A DNA stretch of 64,000 nucleotides, taken from NCBI RefSeq assembly GCF_921293095.1, contig NC_060254.1, positions 5,642,001-5,706,000 on the forward strand, in the 5' to 3' direction. This document shows positions 1 to 10,930 of the stretch, piece after piece. The position numbers and the translations under genes are program-made. How positions within the stretch are numbered: position 1 is the first letter of the stretch; every line of letters begins with the position of its first letter. This DNA comes from Ischnura elegans (Eukaryota; Arthropoda; Insecta; Odonata; Coenagrionidae). Under the pieces are notes generated by a model. The model was not told where the DNA came from and ran no database searches. It saw only the letters and a list, made by a program, of their open reading frames with translations.

Positions 1-1882
1 CCCACACAGACAATGGCGTGGCCTGGCTAACCGAGTCCCCGGTTCTCACACGCTGGGGCAGCATTGGGTCGTTGTTCTGCACTCTCCTAGCGAGGGGAGT
101 GCTCCAATAGGCACACAGTTGGGTTGGGGGTGTGGTGGGGATAGGTCGGATAGGATAGATACACTTAAGTCAGACGGAACGAAACGCTTGTGGAATCGTA
201 AAAGCCATAGCTAACTAAAGAAGTAACAGAAAAGAGAGTGTACTAAATATTCGCGTCGCTTTTTCGCACCATGCGTCAGGTCCAGCCTAGTAGACTTGTT
301 ATGGATACAATCTTTTCCTAACCGTATCTAGAAACGTTTGAAGAATTGAATTCTCATGCATTTATTTGTAGTAGTAGCTTCTTGAAGAAAAGTACTAATC
401 AACCGCTGTAACTTTGAACTTCCTTTTCGATATCTGAACTCCATTCTGTATTTGAAGGCGGAACAGGATCTATACGTGGGTTGACCTAGTTATCTTGTTT
501 CGTACTTTCGCTGGTACATAAATTCGGGTACATGTCGGAACGCTGATAGACATCGACAAGATTCAAGAGGAATCTTTACGCTTTCGGTCTCGTGAAAACC
601 ATACCGGTCAACAATTTAGCTTTCTTCATGGACATAGCGTACGTTACTCACAGGTATTTGAACTTATGAATCCACATTGGCGTGATTCATTCATTCGTGT
701 GTCATGATTCTAGATTTCGTATATTTTGGTTTCTGGTTACCTTTGAAAATTACATAGACCACCCAACTTAGTTCACATCACATGAGGCAATTTTTTTCTC
801 AGGACATTTTCATTAAAATTATTGATTTTCGAATTAATGATGTTGTTGTCCTCGAATGAGGTCTTAGTAATACGTAGAGAAGGCCCTTCAGCAAACACTT
901 GCTATCTCTCGTCGATGATTACTTTTTTATTTTTTAGTTAATAACACCCTTTCAATGAATTAACGCTCTAATTTTGACCTTTTGAGATGTTAAAGACGAA
1001 TTTTAGAGCGATCGCAATTTTAGAGAAGGACTATTTACGATTGTCGCCGAGGAGGACTTGTTTATATCTTGTGAACCCCACCACAATAAGATTTGGGTCC
1101 GCCCATCAAACGAATTTTCATGCCATTCCACATTCCAGTTGTGACTCATGTTTTCTCCGCGTGATTGTAAATGCCCGTTTCGTTGTTGGGGTGATTTAAC
1201 CTTTGCTCCGATGTCTTTGTCTAAAAATCTATAGTCTAACAAATAAAATAATGTCTTGTCATTTTCAGTATTCGGAGATTTGGTATTGTAGAGTACCCAC
1301 TTCGTATTAGGAGTTCAGTGTTATGGGAAGCTATGAATCGCACTTTTTTCAAATCATACCAGAGATACAATGTCATATGGAATAGAAGGTCATTTAATTC
1401 CTTGCCTGGAAGTCAAAATCATTAATTACGTCAGTTTCACCAACAAGGTATTTAAATTAGAGTTGACAGTAGAGTCGTGACGGTTATTTATCGCTTTCAC
1501 TGTCTTTTAATAGATTTTTGTGTGGCACATTTACGTAATACATCCGGCTTCCGTTGATCCGAACTGTTTGGAAGGAGCCCTATTCGGAATACTTGATTGT
1601 TCGGATTTTCAAAGTGCAAATTTCCCTCTCCAAGACCCACGAACCCATGGACCCCCACACCATCCAAACTCATGTTTCACTGTTGATTTCAAGTTCTCAG
1701 CGTTGCCCTGACAACATGACATTTGCTGACCATCGGAACAGGTGTACTATCAACCTTAAGGTTACAATGTCGATTCCTGCCACAGTCACTTTTTTTTCTC
1801 TCCACCACAAAAGATAAAGGTTCGCTATACATTTTCATATTTAGAGGCAAGTCACTTGAAGTTGTCAACACATTTCCCTGTT
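1..1882. other. Intergenic, nothing recognised
   Basis: This AT-rich sequence has only short, unrelated open frames on both strands. I see no terminal repeats, tRNA-like promoter boxes or protein motifs that I can name. Confidence 0.5.
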
Positions 1883-2815
1883 AGGCTTTACATTTATTTC
1901 CGGCAGAGCTCCAGGCTGCAGAGGATGTGAAGTACGCTGTTCTGCCGCCTTTGGTGTTCATCCAACATCAGCAAATTATGTTTACATGAGAATATTTGAC
2001 TGTATTCTTATTACTCTATTCTAACTATTCTTCCCTAAAATCTTATCCTTGCCTTACATAAGTTCCTTTGCGTAAGATGAGCTAATTATCATTTCCTTCC
2101 GTAAGAAAACTATAAGAAACAGATGACCCTCTTATTTTTTGCCATCTGTGTGCGATCATAGTGTGCGAGTTTCGCTAGCGACGGCAATGAAATCGCTGCA
2201 GCGGCTTAGCGAAAGAATTGAAGAGAGACAGACTCGTGATTTTAATACCGCTTCACATCATCATTATGCTGTATTTTTGGTTCCAATGATTTTAATTGTT
2301 TTAAAGGTGCTTGGCATATATTTTTTCTCGTCTTGTCGTTTTACGTAGTTAAATAAATGGGATAAGAAGTAGGTTCGCATTAGAATGAACCACGAAGCTT
2401 TTGTTTGATAAGCGTATTGTGTAATCGTGGGAGTACTGTTTTTCTGAGCATGTGAATGTGTTGGATTGCTTGAGAAAGCTTGATGTTTTGTTTTTTATGC
2501 TGGTAAACGTTTCGTCGGAAAAATGAGTAGGAGACTAACGGGACATTTACCTATGAGAGCATTTGTTTCGGTACTTGATACTCAGTAGTCATCAAAATAT
2601 TTTCTATTTACAGGATAATCTCTTCTCCGTTACTCTTGATTGAGAGACTGTTATTGCTCTTATAAATACTCACTGAATGCCACTGGTAGGCTTTAAATTC
2701 ATGTCTGGCTGAGCTCTAGGCAGCATAGGATGTACAGTACGCTGTTATGCCGCCTATTTTCTTCGTAAGAAAACCATAAGAAACTGGCAACCCTCTTATT
2801 TTGTGCCATCTTGGT
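1883..2815 (+). repeat. Two copies of an unclassified interspersed repeat
   Basis: A two-part sequence occurs twice in the same direction. The first part, around GCAGAGGATGTGAAGTACGC and GCTGTTCTGCCGCCT, lies near 1,885-1,955 and again near 2,690-2,752. The second part, around CGTAAGAAAACTATAAGAAA followed by a CCCTCTTATTTT block, lies near 2,100-2,145 and again near 2,765-2,812. In the first copy about 140 bases separate the parts; in the second they are almost adjacent. Either the first copy holds an insertion or the second has lost its middle. The repeat class is unknown. Confidence 0.5.
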
Positions 2816-3154
2816 TAGGTTAAAATTTTAAAACATAAACCCATAAGTTTCTTCGGAGTGACTTTTGGACTCATCGTTTACATCTACAGAAAAGATGAAA
2901 AACAAAGAGAATGGTTTTGTGTTCAACTACGGAAAGTAACTAATGAATTAGAAATATTTTACAACAATACTAAATGTAGCAATTTGATAGTTTCACGCAA
3001 CAAACAAAACATGTCATAATATATTTTCGAAATATGATTTGAACGATTTGAGCTTACCAAAAGTGCCTCGCGCTCTTCTATTGTTCCGGACTGCGGAGGC
3101 CAAGTGTGTTGATCGCTGAAATTATCTTATGCCCATTGACTTATGGGGTATTCG
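2816..3154. other. Intergenic, nothing recognised
   Basis: AT-rich spacer with no supported feature. Confidence 0.4.
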
Positions 3155-3340
3155 CAGGCGTGCCGACTTACAAAAAATATTTGGGGGGCCCAAACTGGGG
3201 AACTTGCCCCGATAAATTTTATAAGTAGTGAATTTTAAGTTTTTTAAGCATTTTAGAAGATTCAAATGATCAACATTAGAACCTTGATCACTCGAATCTC
3301 GATATCTGCACACTCCGGGGAAAATTGACAAGCCTGACAC
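3155..3340 (+). mobile_element. Truncated hAT-like MITE (CCGACT family)
   Basis: The left end CAGGCGTGCCGACT and the following GGGGGGCCCAAA run match the complete copy at 20,582-20,843, and the two stay similar to about 3,340. The right terminal part present in the other copy is missing here. The CAG...GCCGACT end is typical of hAT-type MITEs, and the complete copy has an 8-bp target duplication. Confidence 0.6.
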
Positions 3341-3489
3341 TGACAAATGAAAACAAACTTAAGAAGTTTATACTTAAAATACTAAAAAGAGATTTTTCTT
3401 GGGTGTGGGTATCCACTTTGCGGTACATTCTTACGGAAATAAAATGGTTACATGTAATTAAATCTAAATAAATCCGCATCAAAACTATA

Positions 3490-4120
3490 AGATTTTACGT
3501 AGCAGATTGTAAAGTTTGCCGCGTCACGGCATTCCATACCATGCTGCCGCAGACTGCGCGCGGGGCAAAACATCGATTTTTATTTTGCTTGATGCTAACG
3601 GTCGTAGTTGATTTTTTTGGATGGACACTCTGTAACGTTTGATGTAATTCAACGTAAATATCTCGAGGTAACTTTTTTGTAACCGTGCATGAACACAAAA
3701 TTTCGACGAAAAACATAGTCCTCAAATTTGTATCGTATCGACGATAAAAATCGCAACACAGCGAAGAAATTAAGCTATATTAAATTTTAAATAAATGTGG
3801 CACTAAATAAATTATATTTTATACACAATTCACTTGTTAAAAGATTCACTTTCCAACACGTGTCGAGAACGGTAATCCCCATGGCCTGCAGCAAGCTCCG
3901 CACTGTGCCGCACGTTCGAAAAAGCGATCTTAATTTCGGCGTCGCAGGTGGTCGCAATTGTCCTTCTGGTATCATACTCTACGTGTTTTGTTGTATAAGT
4001 GGTGTAAATATCTCGAGGTAACTCGGTGATCCTTTTTTTTATAATCCTACACGAACACAAAATTTCGACGAAAAACAGGGTTCGCCATTTTGTATCGTAT
4101 CGGCCACAAATAATGCAACT
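3490..4120. repeat. Diverged direct duplication, about 250-bp units
   Basis: Two blocks, about 3,490-3,740 and about 3,835-4,120, share AAATATCTCGAGGTAACT, then ACACAAAATTTCGACGAAAA, then TTTGTATCGTATCG, in the same order and spacing. Upstream of these, both have a C/G-rich stretch around a conserved CATG and CTGC. They may be two copies of an unclassified interspersed repeat or an old tandem duplication. Confidence 0.55.
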
Positions 4121-4996
4121 GAGTCGTGAAAGTTGCCAAGAATTAACAATAATAAACCGCATAATAATATTATAAATTTTTGTTTCTATTGAATTACTAC
4201 AGAAGGTGTGTCATTAGTTTCAACATGCTGAATTTCGAAAAAAATTCAATGAGGGCAATTTTTGTGAAATTTGTTCAACTTTGAGGCCGAGTAATTTCTT
4301 TAAAAAATTTATCTATGAAAAACGGTTTCCGTCAAAAAATTCACTATTGTATTGGCAACATCTGTGCAAAGTTTCAATTTCTGCACTCAAAAAATTCGAT
4401 TTTGAGGTTTTGTCAAGCTTTTTTCGATTTCAGCCCACTGTGCGGCGCCGAGAGTAGGCGCTACCTTTTTTTGGCGCCGCCGTCCTAGCTTACCGCTTAA
4501 ACCGGCTTTGGTTTAGTCAATATTTTCGGTGACAAGTTTCCTTCTTTATCTAATGACGAATCTACGGTTGACGATTTTCCCTCATGTGGCCAGGGGCATT
4601 ACGAGATCGCATTGACTTCTTGGTTATTGGGCCTTGTCTAGCTTAACTTTTTTCCTTCAACTTCCTTCGATTTTTTCACGTAATGCAACGGACTATAAGA
4701 GCCATGTGTACTGCTTTTTCTGTTTCCCACGGCACCTCCAAACATCAGTTTATCTCCTGTGAGATGTTATTTTTGTAGACAATTTACAGTCTTTCTGGTA
4801 TATATTCGTTGATTCCTTGGCGTAGAATTTTCGTGAGAAGTATTTCCATGACACGTCAATCCCTTTATTCTTTGCTTTAGCGACGAAGTCAGTGTACGAT
4901 TTGTCTAGCCAAAATGTAATTAAGTCGAATTTGTAAAATAAGTATTTATTCTGTTTTGGTATTTCAAATTTTATTTTTACCTATTTCCATTAAAAT
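4121..4996. other. Intergenic, nothing recognised
   Basis: No feature supported. The right border is the target duplication of the SINE that follows. Confidence 0.4.
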
Positions 4997-5008
4997 TACT
5001 CCAATTTC

Positions 5009-5310
5009 GTATGGTATTTGGAGGAGGCGACCGACGGCTTAGGTCATTTACGCCATGAGGGAAGGGAAGGTAAGAAAGGGCGGAGAGAAACCCGGCGTCG
5101 GCATTAGCCTGCTCTTAACGAAAGGCGCCAAGGGGACCACGGCTTAACGTCCCATCCGACGGACGGAGTGTTGCGCTTGAAATATCCTCCACACAACATT
5201 CAAGCAGGGATCGGGCAGTCTCTGAAAATTCTCTGCCATTGCCGGGATTTGAACCCGAGCCCACCGGGTGGGAAGCCAACACTCTAGCCACGACACCAAC
5301 CCGATTCCCC
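5009..5310 (-). mobile_element. tRNA-derived SINE, complete, minus strand
   Basis: Read on the minus strand, the element starts with a tRNA-like head. A box-A-like TGGCTAGAGTG is followed by a clear box B, GGTTCAAATCC, and then by a 200-base tail unrelated to tRNA that ends in CCAAATACCATAC. The element is flanked by a perfect 12-bp target duplication, TACTCCAATTTC, at 4,997-5,008 and 5,311-5,322. That fixes both ends and points to LINE-assisted insertion. A second, more diverged copy lies at 28,086-28,385 on the plus strand. It is not a functional tRNA gene, because the acceptor-stem pairing and cloverleaf are not maintained. Confidence 0.85.
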
Positions 5311-5322
5311 TACTCCAATTTC

Positions 5323-6269
5323 AATGTTGCAAAAAATACCCTGTGATCACTTATATCGTCAATAACATATATTTGTGTTTTCTACTTAGGATAGCTTACT
5401 CCTTAATGGATAATACTCAATTTCCTCTCGGTGGCTAGTCAACTACTTACGCAAGTGATTTTCTGGTGCGTTAAATAATATCTCGCTGAGTTCTCTAAAC
5501 CTTGAATTCGGTTTTATAGTGTAATGATGGCAATATAAGACGGGAGGTTAAAATTTCCCCCAAAAATTACAATTTCGCTGTCTCTCAAAGCATTTGCGGA
5601 TATTTGATTTTCTAATCGGTAAATAATATCAATATGCAAGAGGAGCAAACATGTATACTCATATTGTTTCGTTGTTTATTTTACACCATACACTTCCTAT
5701 TTCGCTGTCAGTTATTTCGTGGGTGGTGTTGTGTAAATGTGGTTTAACTGCTTAAACAACTCCTTCCCGTTTCCTATCTAATAGACCGCATATGTGGATT
5801 ATTCATTCTGGATGAAAAACTTCGCTGTCGCTGATGTCTACCGTACGTCAGCTCTCTGTTCCCATGACCGCGTCTTCGTCCTGAAAGTTATGCTCGTTTA
5901 TAGCGCGCTAATCAAACTAAACAGCAATTAATTTAGAGTCATATTTTGCAGATTCACTTTCAATTTGCTCATTTCCACGCTAATATTTATTACGAGGGCA
6001 ATTGCAATGGTAGTGCTTATTATAGTAGATATAATTGCTTTCCCAGAAGTACGCGTTTTGTAAATATCGTTATATTACGGCGTTAAAGATCCTAAGTTTA
6101 GTGTGATGTGAAATTTTTCGCATTGCGGATTAAGTCAGAGAATACGTTTAGTTAAATAGCTGTAGTCGTAACGAAAGTCAGTATTAACTGTTTCTTGAGA
6201 TATCGGCATATAGATTGTGTTGATCTATATGAGAATATGAGAATTCATCTTTTATAAAAACATGAAGGA
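5323..6269. other. Intergenic, nothing recognised
   Basis: AT-rich spacer with no supported feature. Confidence 0.4.
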
Positions 6270-6666
6270 ACTATATTACTTCGGACTCAAATCCTTCCAA
6301 GACTTTACCGCAACTACCGTGCACAGAAAAGACCGACTCGGCTACGGACCCACTTGCTAGTGAGCATTAACTGTGAGTCCAAATATGAGTCTGAGGATGG
6401 GAAAAACCTCGCCACAGAGCCCTAAATGAAAACACTCCGACGGCCCAACCTGTTCGTGGATCCGAGTTTCCTCAGTGCATTGCATACGCTAATCTTAATT
6501 CTGATTGGGCTTCTGCTTCTGGTGTTTGACTCCAGCTGCGGTTGCTCACTCGCCTCCGCGTCCCTCCTCGCAGGCTCTTGGTGCCATGGGGACAAAGGAT
6601 GAGGGTCGCTTCATGTGCTAATCTTCCAAGTTACCTCCTACTCGTTCCCATCAGTTGAGTGGGACT
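6270..6666 (+). mobile_element. Foldback-family arm, single copy (family F)
   Basis: This stretch matches one arm of the foldback element at 43,798-44,623. Shared landmarks in order are ACTTTACCGCAAC, CGCCACAGAGCC, CTAATCTTAATTC with GATTGGGCT, GTTTGACTCCAGC, CTCTTGGTG and CATCAGTTGAGTGGGACT. Only one arm is present, so this is either a solo arm or a half-deleted element. Other copies are at 21,864-22,076 (minus) and 23,099-23,559 (plus). Confidence 0.7.
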
Positions 6667-6678
6667 TTGAAAAGTATG

Positions 6679-6828
6679 AACAGCTGTAGTAATATTCCAC
6701 ACTTTAAATCTATCTCGACCGGTTTCAATGCTTACGCATTTTCCGGAGCTGTCTGATGCGTAAGCATTGTAACCGGTCGAGTAAGATTAAAAAAGTGTGG
6801 AAAATTACTACTGCTGTTTCAATAGGGT
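6679..6828. mobile_element. Snapback (hairpin) MITE
   Basis: Two arms of about 65 bases (roughly 6,679-6,740 and 6,756-6,820) are inverted copies around a short GC-containing loop. The stem contains CTCGACCGGTT and ATGCTTACGCAT on the left and their complements on the right, and TTCCACACTTT faces AAGTGTGGAA. The ends AACAGCTGTAGTAAT and its partner define the element. This layout, with a CGACCGGTT core, matches snapback repeats common in arthropod genomes. No protein is encoded. Confidence 0.7.
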
Positions 6829-7855
6829 GGTTTCCTATTATTATTTTATTGCCTAAATCGAAAGATTATTACTCCTGGAGCACGTATTTCACGCTTTTAG
6901 ATTTTTAAATGACGATATCTATTTTTCGCGATTAAATAAAAAGTGAAAATTCAAAGAATGCTAAAGTATTAGCGACGACTTTTTCCACGAGCTAATCGTA
7001 GAGTATATCCATTCGAGTTGTATATGAATTTAACGTTATCATTTTTAGCACCATTTGCGAAAAAATCAAGTTTTTCCCGCGTTTATGTTATGTAGTGAAG
7101 ATATCAATACATTAGATTACATTAATAAAAGCGGTAGCTATCAAATTTTTAATGAGGTTTAGTAAACACTGTTCATTGCATTCATAAACAACTATTCTAT
7201 TATCCCTAAAACACTATTTAAATTCTTCTACGTAAGGGTATGCAGTCCACGCCTACACCTTTTCATACGAGAGTTCGTGGATACACTCATCACTAAATTT
7301 AAAGCATATTTTTATTTACCGTGGCTTAAATAATGGACTTCTACCATGACATGTGCTTACAGCATTTTCCACCAAACGCATTGCAACTGATCACACTTTT
7401 ATCCCAAGGACTCATATACTCTTTTTTACCTATTTATTCAAAGTCTATTTATACTTATTTATTCAAAGTCTATTTACACTTATTTATATATTGTTGATGG
7501 TCTATCACCCTTTATATAGCTTTGCTCTTTCGTGGGGATTATATTGCGGGGAATTAATATTTTAGCTAGTTAGTTTCGTTTTTGCTCTCTTGTTGATTAT
7601 TATCGAAAATATAATTGTCCCACGTTAAGTTCTATCCTAATTTCGTTAATTAGTCTACGTTGGAACTATATAGTTTTCCAGTTTTAAATACAGTAATCGA
7701 TTTCATCCATATCCAGGTAACTACATTCCCTTATTTGCGTTTAAAAAGAGACAAGCTAGTAAGTTTATCGATTTGTTTTACTCTCCCAAATATCTATTAA
7801 GCGTATCTCCCGTCAGGTTAGCTTTTCTGAAATCCAAAGTTGCGATAGAGATAGG
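6829..7855. other. AT-rich spacer with a short tandem duplication
   Basis: A 29-base unit containing TTATTCAAAGTCTATTTA is present twice in tandem near 7,433-7,490. Nothing else is recognised. The last few dozen bases may be the 5' leader of the LINE that follows. Confidence 0.4.
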
Positions 7856-8863
7856 ATGCCTTCGAATAGGTCACCCGTTGCCGGAGTTGAAAACGCTGGT
7901 GAATGCGAGACTCTCGGAGACCGCATTACCGCGTTGGAGACGATGGTGCGGGAACTTCGGGCCCAGTTTGAAAGGGTGGCTGATACCGCTGAGGGGAATG
8001 GTCCTAGGGGTGGTTCTTCGAAAGGTCGCCGTGCCACAGGGGCTGCACGGGTTCGCCCCATTGCAAATAGCGGCTGGTCGATCGAGAGCCTTCCTCGAGG
8101 TCCATCTCTCGATGAAGGGGTCACGTCAGCCCGTACATCTGAGGTTTGGAGGGTCGTGTCTCGGAGGGACGGTGGTAGTGTCACTCTAAGACGGGGTTTG
8201 GGGGATAATGAGGCAAATCCCATCCCCGTCTCGAACAGGTACCAGTTGCTGTCGGATGGAAACTCCGAGGTGCCTGACGTGCCTACTCCAACCCCGAAAC
8301 CGGCACCTAGGAAGAGGCGTCAGAGTGGGAAGGGGGGGATCATAGTGTTAGGGAGTAGCAATGTCCGTCGTGTGATGGTCCCGTTACGGGAGAGAGCAGA
8401 CCGCGAGGGTGAAAGCGACTGTGTAACATCATGGTGCATCCCTGGTGGCGGTGTTCCTCAGGTTACGCAGGCGGTTGGCGCGGCGGTACGGGGCACGAAG
8501 TGCTCCAGACTGCAGGTTGTGGCTCATGTCGACGTCAATGATGCAACCTTCCGTGGATCTGAGGAAATTCTAGATTCCCTCCGGGATGTGAATGCCGAAG
8601 TGAAGCGGGTGGGTGGGACCATCGGGGTCGGCATAGAGCTTTCGATTTGCAGTCTTGTCCCGAGGATCGATCGTGGTTCTCTGGTTTGGAGCCGAGTGGA
8701 AGGCATAAACCAGAGGCTGCGTCGTTTCTGCACGGACATCGGAGCCTCCTTCGTGGACCTTAGGCTGGCAATCCGATCGTGTCGGACCCCTCTGAACCGT
8801 TCGGGAGTCCATTACACGGCCGAGTCGGCTAGTCGTGTAGCGAGTAGCATATTTGAGCACTGA
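7856..8863 (+). CDS. LINE ORF1 (CR1-type, esterase/SGNH-like)
   Basis: This 335-residue frame is the first ORF of a non-LTR retrotransposon. Residues about 23-46 form a short amphipathic coiled-coil-like helix (LETMVRELRAQFERV), and residues 60-140 are rich in Gly, Arg and Ser. Residues about 155-335 look like the SGNH/esterase fold found in CR1-group ORF1 proteins: GIIVLGSSNVRR stands for block I, VVAHVDVNDA for the Gly-Asn-Asp block, and SGVHYT near the C-terminus for the catalytic-His block. In such elements the protein binds the RNA or membranes for the transposition particle. The frame is open and is followed after 50 bases by ORF2 in the same direction. The start was chosen as the first Met of the coding-like stretch. 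Confidence 0.75.
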   Translation: MPSNRSPVAGVENAGECETLGDRITALETMVRELRAQFERVADTAEGNGPRGGSSKGRRATGAARVRPIANSGWSIESLPRGPSLDEGVTSARTSEVWRVVSRRDGGSVTLRRGLGDNEANPIPVSNRYQLLSDGNSEVPDVPTPTPKPAPRKRRQSGKGGIIVLGSSNVRRVMVPLRERADREGESDCVTSWCIPGGGVPQVTQAVGAAVRGTKCSRLQVVAHVDVNDATFRGSEEILDSLRDVNAEVKRVGGTIGVGIELSICSLVPRIDRGSLVWSRVEGINQRLRRFCTDIGASFVDLRLAIRSCRTPLNRSGVHYTAESASRVASSIFEH

Positions 8864-8913
8864 AGGTCTTTTTTAGAGTAGAGAGCAGGGCAGAGTGTAG
8901 ATATATTAGTGGG

Positions 8914-10930
8914 TTGAAAAATAAAGGGGTAAGTTCAAAACTTTTCACAGACAAAAATTCTTCCAGAAATGAGAATAGAATAGTAGAAAGAAAAATCAGC
9001 GTTTCAGAATCAGCATTACCGATTTACAATAATACAGGTATTACTTTTAAGCACGAAAAGCGTCAGCCGAGCAATACTTTCAAAGGCAGTCAAGGCTCAA
9101 GTCATTTTGATAGTGTGTCAATAAGACATGCATTTCCATTTATCAGCGGTATAGAGCCTGTGAATAGTCTATTCGACAAAAGCAAATCAGAATTATTTCC
9201 GAATCGCAAAAATACTAGTTCCGAAGTTTTAATCGTGGCTGTGGTTAATTGCCGTAGTTTAAGAAATAAGATTCCCGAATTCCACCATTTAATTCATAGT
9301 ACGAAGTGTAACGTCATTTTTGGAACAGAAAGTTGGCTAACAGATGATGATTCAGACAATGAGATCTTCCCAAAATCGTTCAATGTTTATCGGAAAGATA
9401 GAATTAATCGAGTTGGGGGCGGAGTTTTTATAGTTGTAAAGAATTCAGTCGTCAGCCAAGCGATAACCGTAACTGAGCCCAGCGTTGAATCTGTGTGGTG
9501 TTTAATTAAATGTCCAAAATTCAAAACTATTTTATTATGTTCGTATTACAGACCACCTAACTCGTCAATGTTGGATTTTCAAAATCAAATAAACAGCGTA
9601 GCATCCAAGTATCCTGAAAGAAACTTGATTGTGGGTGGAGATTTCAACGTACCTTCTATAGATTGGGAGACTTATAGCTTCATTCCTGGTGGGAGGGATA
9701 AAGTGATCTGCGAGGCTTTATTACACACTTTCACATCTAATTCATTGTTTCAAATAGCGTCCGCACCAAACAGAGGAGAAAGTATTCTTGATTTATTAGC
9801 GACAAATATACCACATCAGGTAATAAACGTTGGCACTGTCGAAGGAATAAGTGACCATAGGGTAGTAACTGCAAAGTTTTCTCTAAATACCGCTGTAAAC
9901 TTTAAAGAAGAGCGTAAAGTTTTCATTTTTAAAAGAGCTGATTTTGATGGGTTTAAGAGACATCTGAAAAATGCTTTCCCCGAGTTTCAAGAATCAGTAT
10001 TAAAGTTAAATGTAGAGAATGCTTGGAAAGCCTTTCTTTCACTCGTAACTTCGGGAATAAATAGCTACATCCCTAGTAAAACAGTAAAAGAAGGCAGCGA
10101 ACCGAGATGGTACGACGCGGAAGTGAGAAAATCATTGAGGTGGCAGAGAGCGTGTCATGCTAAAATGAAAAAAGTCAGCACGGCTTTATCCGCTAATGAA
10201 CACGAGCTAATAATAAAAAAATATAGGATGACTAAAGCCGCCACGAAGGAAGCGTTCAGGAATGCGTTCACGAATTTTAAAAGAAAAAAACTAGTAGAGC
10301 AGTTACAGGATAACCCAAAAGCATTTTGGTCATATGTTAGGGAAGTTCAAGGTAAACGATCTACCGTATGTTCGCTGAGAAACGACAATGGAGATGTGTT
10401 GACAAGCAGTTACGATAAAGCCAATTTATTAAATTCCTACTTCAAGAGCGTGTTCACCGAGCCTTCCGAGAACTCACCCGAGACCGATGTCAATCCCTCT
10501 ATACATAAGATGCCAGCTATTGACATTAGTACGCTCGGAATAGAAAATATATTGAAATCGCTCAGTCCTAATAAATCACCTGGTCCAGACGAAATCCCCT
10601 CTCGCGTATATAGAGAACTAGCCTCAGAAATTGCCCCCTACTTGCAGTTAATATTCAGTAAATCCATCAAGCAACATGAAGTACCTAATGACTGGAAAAT
10701 CGCTAATGTAACACCAATATTCAAAAGTGGAGACAAGGAACAGCCATCTAATTACAGGCCGATATCTTTAACGTCAATCTCATGCAAGGTCCTTGAACAC
10801 ATCGTAGTCAGCTCGGTAATGAAACACCTAGACGCGCAAAACTTATTAATGGGAACTCAACATGGATTCAGGAAAAGCAGATCGTGCGAAACTCAGTTAG
10901 CGCTTTTCGCCCACGATATTTTAGTCTCGT
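8914..10930 (+). CDS. LINE ORF2, endonuclease and start of RT (truncated)
   Basis: About 670 residues of a CR1/L2-group LINE polyprotein. After a variable leader of about 108 residues comes an apurinic-type endonuclease, with NCRSLRNK (metal-binding Asn), GTESWL (catalytic Glu), SYYRPP, GGDFN and GISDHR (catalytic Asp-His). A linker of about 200 residues leads to the RT fingers: SPNKSPGPDEIPSR, NDWKIANVTPIFKSG, NYRPISLTS and TQHGFRKSRSCETQL. The family would continue with the palm (DFSKAFD, then the Tyr/Phe-x-Asp-Asp block). Instead the frame runs without a stop into an LTR-element protease. The RT is therefore cut before its catalytic aspartates and cannot polymerise. The rest of ORF2 is not found after the LTR element. 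Confidence 0.85.

Noticed and set aside
5230-5310. A tRNA gene on the minus strand
   Set aside because: The promoter boxes are present, but the cloverleaf is not. The sequence continues into a repeat tail with target duplications, so it is a SINE head.
7813-8223. Minus-strand frame opposite LINE ORF1
   Set aside because: A shadow of the GC-rich ORF1, with no motif of its own.
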